Below are positions 59,823 through 64,000 of a stretch of 64,000 bases of DNA, piece after piece. Under the pieces are notes generated by a model. That model did not search any database, was not told where the DNA came from, and saw only the letters and a list, made by a program, of their open reading frames with translations. Source of the stretch: Alviniconcha marisindica (taxonomy: Eukaryota > Mollusca > Gastropoda > Provannidae); NCBI GenBank assembly GCA_018857735.1, contig JABMCL010003078.1:277001-341000 (forward strand), written 5' to 3'. The position numbers were made by a program, and so were the translations under genes. Each line of letters starts with the position of its first letter. The stretch's first letter is position 1.

Positions 59823-59824
59823 GC

Positions 59825-59856
<32 letters not shown>

Positions 59857-60239
59857 TTCACTGTCTGCATCTGCCCCCTTTCTAGTCATGGATGAATGAG
59901 TGGGGTGGATGCAAGCAGCCCCCCGCCCCCTCCCCCAATCCCCCATCGCTGGATGCGTCTAACCCCTTTCTAGTCATGGGTTGAATGAGTGAGGGTGATG
60001 CAGCAAGACCGGACATTACCGCCCCTGCTGGGGCACCTGTTGGCCAGGGACGGAATCGAGCGAACGCATTTTGTGGCTCCCCACAATGCTGGCAGGGGCT
60101 GGTGTGGGTGGCAAGGTAAGAGCAGCTTGCAATCCAGACCCCCACCCCCTCCACCACTACCCCACAAGACTTCCTGGAGGTGGAAAAAGGCAGTTTATCA
60201 TTTTGAGAAGTTTGGTAGAGCACACAAAGTCCACTTCTA
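59823..60239 (+). other. Probable 3' UTR start with poly-C tract
   Basis: After the stop codon a homopolymer run of 30 C (59824-59853) is followed by C-rich sequence. A short segment around CTTTCTAGTCATGGATGAATGAGTG is repeated once (59878 and 59967). I saw no AATAAA polyadenylation signal between here and the end of the window on reading, so the transcript end is not located. Confidence 0.6.
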
Positions 60240-60480
60240 GCAAGGTCCTTCCCGTTCTATGATGTCCTGTGAACAAGTGTGAAGCACTTTGCTGAGAACA
60301 TCGTAGCATGTCCCACAGTTTCCTGTGGTGTCCTGTGAACAAGTGTGAAGCACTTGGCTGAGAACATCGTAGCATGTCCCACAGTTTCCTCTGGTGTCCT
60401 GTGATCAAGTGGGGAGCACTGTGCTAAGGATATCACAGGATGTCTTTGAGTGTTCTACGGTGTCCCATGGACAGGTGGGA
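60240..60480 (+). repeat. ~78-bp tandem repeat, ~3 copies
   Basis: Units read GTCCTGTGAACAAGTGTGAA then GCACTTGGCTGAGAACATCG and TAGCATGTCCCACAGTTTCC. It lies in the probable 3' UTR or flank. Confidence 0.9.
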
Positions 60481-61539
60481 AGGGCTTGCTAAGAGCATCA
60501 ACTTATTTTAGAAGGGAGGGCAGGGCCTGGGTTGAAACATCGTGGGCCAGTGCCTGGGGTGGTGGATGCCTTTGGTTGTAATCATTATGATGCCAGAACT
60601 GGTAAGACCTGTGTGGGATTTCTCGCATCAGCTGCTGGCGTCAGTCTGCTTCTGGCAACCGGTTTGGTCCCGTGGCCTGGTACCCTGCCAGAGAGCAGGC
60701 AGAGGTTTGAGTCCCCATAAAAGGCCGTCTCTGTGTCCAAACTGCCCGGTTTAGGACGCTGTCTCGTCCGCTGTCCCCTCCACATGTGATGAAACAGCAG
60801 AAAGGCTCACATCGCTGCTCACTGTACTGCAGAGATCGTTCCAGTGGTGATCGTTAGCGTTGGGTCGCTGCCGGCCAGGTCGAGTGGCCCACAACGTTCC
60901 ACTGGGGATGACCGTTGATATTGTTAGTAGGAGTAGCTCTCGTAGCCACCCTCTCGTTCCCTTTCCGTGTTGCTCGTACCTTTGTTATGTACATACGAAA
61001 GAACTCCTGGCCTGGTTCACTGCGGCTGCCAGCCCGGTTCCCCGCCGCTGCCGCTCCGTACCGGTCTACGCTGTCTGGTGCAACTTGTTGATTTGTGATA
61101 CTTCTGTAGCGTCACAGACTGGTTGTGAACAGAGTTGTTGGCCTGCTGCGCAGTACTCTCGGACAGTCACTCGCTGTTGTTACAGTGATCTCGGACGGTC
61201 ACTCACCGTTGTTGTTGAGAGACTGGGTGCTTGACGGGGTGAGGATGCCTGCTTGTCTGGCAGTGGCAGCAGCCGCTTGGCGTGAGGCAGAGGCGGAGTT
61301 CGCCGAAGCAGCTGGAATAGCGAGGGTGCATGTGTCCGTGGGTGCAGAGGGCAACGGCTGCACAGGTGAACGCCTCCTCCTGCTGCGAAACAGAAATGTC
61401 GACGAATTTGTGGCCGTTCTGAGTAGAAGAGAGAAAACTGAGTAAATGTGGTGTTGTTTTTGGTTGTTGTTTTTTAAAGACTTTATTATTGATGTGTGAA
61501 AGCTGCTTTATCATACAACACATAATAATGTATATATAG

Positions 61540-61571
<32 letters not shown>

Positions 61572-61864
61572 CCACTCTGACACAAGGGTTCCAGATGTGC
61601 TGGAAAAGTTGAGGCGACTCACGGTGGTGAAAACATCACCTGGGGGTCATTTTATTAGTTGAACATTTTTGACGTTTTCATTTTTAGAATCTGTCTTTAT
61701 TGTTCCTGTCCTCGGCTCATTTTGACCTGTGTATGACTATAATTGAATTGACCGCTGTGCTAGTTTGACTGAACCATTGTCCAGCAAACCCTCTGAGCTG
61801 TGTCTGCATCTTTGTGTGTGTGTGTGTGAAATTGGTGCTTTTTATACCACCTTAGTTTTTAAGA
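60481..61864. other. 3' UTR or downstream flank, no gene recognised
   Basis: 60840-61440 is relatively GC-rich and has modest open frames on both strands, but none resembles a known protein. A TA run lies at 61532-61568. A tRNA-like phrase near 60668-60720 was rejected. Confidence 0.5.
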
Positions 61865-62300
61865 GGGCATAGGTTACGCTCTGTTGGCCCAGTGTCTGGT
61901 CTGGCGCGCTGCTGACACAGGTCAACTGGCGTAGGTTACGCTCTGTTGGCCCAGTGGCTGGTCTGGTGCACTGCTGACACAGGTCAACTGGCGTAGGTTA
62001 CGCTCTGTTGGCCCAGTGGCTGGTCTGGTGCACTGCTGACACAGGTCAACTGGCGTAGGTTACGCTCTGTTGGCCCAGCGTCGGGTCTGGTGCACTGCTG
62101 ACACAGGGTTTACTGGCGTAGGTTACGCTCTGTTGGCTGAGTGGCTGGTCTGGCGCACTGCTGACACAAGTCAGCTGGCATGGGTTACGCTCTGTCAGCT
62201 GAATGTCAGGGTCCACTGGCATAGGTTACGCTCTGTTGGCCGAGTGTCTGGTCTGGCGTAGCTGGCGTGGGCTACGCTCTGTTGGGCGAGCGTCAGGGTC
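61865..62300 (+). repeat. ~62-bp tandem repeat, ~7 copies
   Basis: Units read GGCGTAGGTTACGCTCTGTT then GGCCCAGTGGCTGGTCTGGT and GCACTGCTGACACAGGTCAA. The last copies are shortened. Confidence 0.93.
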
Positions 62301-62307
62301 CACTCCC

Positions 62308-62470
62308 CAGTGCTGCCAGGGATTTTGATCCCGCAGTCAACTCGCAGTGCAGACCCAGTTCATGCAGCCCCTGTGTGCACCCACATGCATTAACATCTGT
62401 GCACACATCAGATGACACATCCCAGGCACTGGCCGTTGGGTGAACAAAGGAAAATACAGCACACATTAAG
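62308..62470 (+). mobile_element. Fragment of the SINE family at 37632
   Basis: GCCAGGGATTTTGATCCCGC, AGTCAACTCGCAGTGCAGAC and CAGCCCCTGTGTGCACCCAC match the body of the element at 37632; the head is missing, replaced by the upstream tandem repeat. Confidence 0.65.
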
Positions 62471-64000
62471 CCAACTCTCCAAGGCAGAATGTGGCTGCCG
62501 AAATAGCATGGGAATTGAAAACGGTCATGTAATTATGCAGAGCGTCTCCTGAAAAACGGATGTACTGTCTCCTGTAAAGCAGATGTACTACCTCCTGTAA
62601 AGCAGATGTGCTAGCTCCAGAAAAGAGAGAAGCAGGAGAAGAGGTAGAGGCTGTAACTTTATTTTGGTGCTAGGGACTCGTATAAGACATAAAAGCCCAA
62701 AGTTGGATTTTTCTTGGGCATTTTCAGCTGATAAATATCAAACAATTCCACTATGATTACTTCAGTTTACACAAGATTTTGTGTGTGTGTGTGTGTGTGT
62801 GTGTGCTGCTTTTAACACTTTCCAGACCATGAAAAGATAATGACTCCTAATTGTTGCAGCTCTAGCCATTAGTATCGGTAGTTACGACTGTCTGCTCAAG
62901 TGTTGTCCCCCTGGTGTCAGAGTGAGTCGTATTTACACATTAGTTTTCACCACGGACCGAACCCCATAAGACATAGAAAGTATTTCATAGTCACATTGCA
63001 TTTCAGTTTAGACCCATTTTGTGCATTGCCATAATGTACAGTCATTGAATATTTTCTGCGTGTGCAACACCTAGACCTGCTGCTGGGTACGTTGACCTCT
63101 GTCAGGAGTGGTGATACCGCTCGCGTCAGCGGTTTTGCGTCGTCGAAGCCAAAGACGGCTATGAAAATCGAGTCCGGAGCCGATGGCCCAAGGTGTGTTG
63201 GGAGTTGCGGGTGCTATGCTACCCAGAGAGGTTTGTTAGGATACGGTGCAATCTGATGAGATTAGGGTATCGGCAATGAAACGTCTTCAGACTTGCAATT
63301 TTCAGTGTAAGTGTTTTTATAATGATCTGTGGGAGTACGGAGCTTAGAACTGCCGCAGCTGCTCCAGTCTACGCGCGTAGAACGATGAGCTTGTGTACCT
63401 GCAGTACCGGTTGCTATAGTAACTGTGCTACCCTTTCCTGGAGCAGATACCATAACCAGCATGCTTCTCAAGTCTGGTTCAGATGTCGAGCATGTGGGTG
63501 AATGCGTTTGCATAAATTGTTGTTGCGCATGTTTCTTTGCAGAATCTCATTACAAGCGTTTGCTGTCTCGGTTTCTTGAGCATTCAGCATTTTGCCATTG
63601 TTGTTGCTGGCGGTTAAGGTGACTTTTCATTGGGATCTCGACATGGTGGCGTTTGAACTGTTCACTAGAGGCTGGCTTTTGAAGCGTACTGGCATTGCGT
63701 TAGACTAGCTGCTGCTGAATCATGGCGCTTGTCTTTAGGGCTGGATAGCAACATCAAACCGTGACTGGGGTGGTAGTCTGCTGTCCAGTACAACCAACGG
63801 GTGATGAGCGAAAGGCACTGTTGCTCATCACTCCTTGGTTGTATTGGACAGCAAAGTCTGGACAGTGTTTACTGTGCAGTTTGATTCAGTACTTTTGTGT
63901 CATGCTTACTCATTACTGCCGTCACAGCGTCGTGGCACTGTACAAAGAAAGAGAGCATAGCATTGTTTCAGATGTACATCTTAGTAGTTTCTCATAAGCT
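62471..64000. other. Downstream flank, no gene recognised
   Basis: A GT run (62778-62806). GTACTGGCATTGCGTT, TACAACCAACGGGTGATGAG and a partial inverted copy (63773-63857, CCAGTACAACCAA against TTGGTTGTATTGG) near the end. No gene recognised. Confidence 0.5.

Noticed and set aside
60660..60722. tRNA-like phrase with GGTTTGAGTCC near an A-box-like GTCCCGTGGCCTGGTACC
   Set aside because: The B box deviates from GGTTCGANTCC and no cloverleaf could be formed by eye; it may be a decayed SINE head.
60860..61445. GC-rich segment with overlapping frames on both strands downstream of CADPS
   Set aside because: The peptides resemble nothing known and lack codon bias like that of the CADPS exons. Probable 3' UTR or flank.

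Overview
The window is eukaryotic genomic DNA, most likely from a lophotrochozoan animal and probably a mollusc. Reasons: short GT-AG-bounded exons lie in long introns, tRNA-headed SINEs are present, minisatellites and microsatellites are extremely dense, and the encoded protein resembles the invertebrate form of its family. The species cannot be fixed from sequence alone.

One gene is clearly present, on the + strand: CADPS/CAPS (calcium-dependent secretion activator; UNC-31 in nematodes), a priming factor for dense-core vesicle exocytosis. Twenty-two coding exons run from 6171 to the stop codon at 59820-59822. All splice phases agree and they give about 909 C-terminal residues: the end of the linker before C2, the C2 domain, the PH domain, the MUN/MHD-like priming module and the C-terminal vesicle-binding part. 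The N-terminal third is not recognisable here and should lie upstream. The penultimate exon (59010-59097) carries one base too many for its family frame, an apparent frameshift or an assembly error.

Layout: 1-6170 is an upstream intron with one uncertain exon candidate (1131-1217). The C2 exons are at 6171-13662, the PH exons at 14698-20493, the exons leading into and through the priming module at 22812-28613, then a 12.9 kb intron, an exon at 41471, a 7.5 kb intron, and the C-terminal exons at 49055-59822. From 59823 to 64000 is the probable 3' UTR and downstream flank, with no gene recognised.

The striking property is that many introns are filled with minisatellites whose repeat unit contains the neighbouring exon's edge together with its splice site. 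At least a dozen exon boundaries of this one gene are affected. In the PH domain, about 35 copies of the acceptor plus exon start precede the true exon, in units of 78 or 63 bp, both multiples of three, and about 1.5 kb of the array is open in the coding frame. Two introns (23773-25442 and 58068-59009) carry donor-side copies from the upstream exon followed by acceptor-side copies from the downstream exon. Other introns carry ordinary minisatellites.

Mobile DNA: three copies of a palindrome-rich foldback/MITE-like family, a tRNA-headed SINE with three antisense fragments, a second tRNA-headed SINE with one fragment, a long inverted-repeat element with a solo end, and a 418-bp segment with 8-bp inverted ends sitting inside a minisatellite unit.
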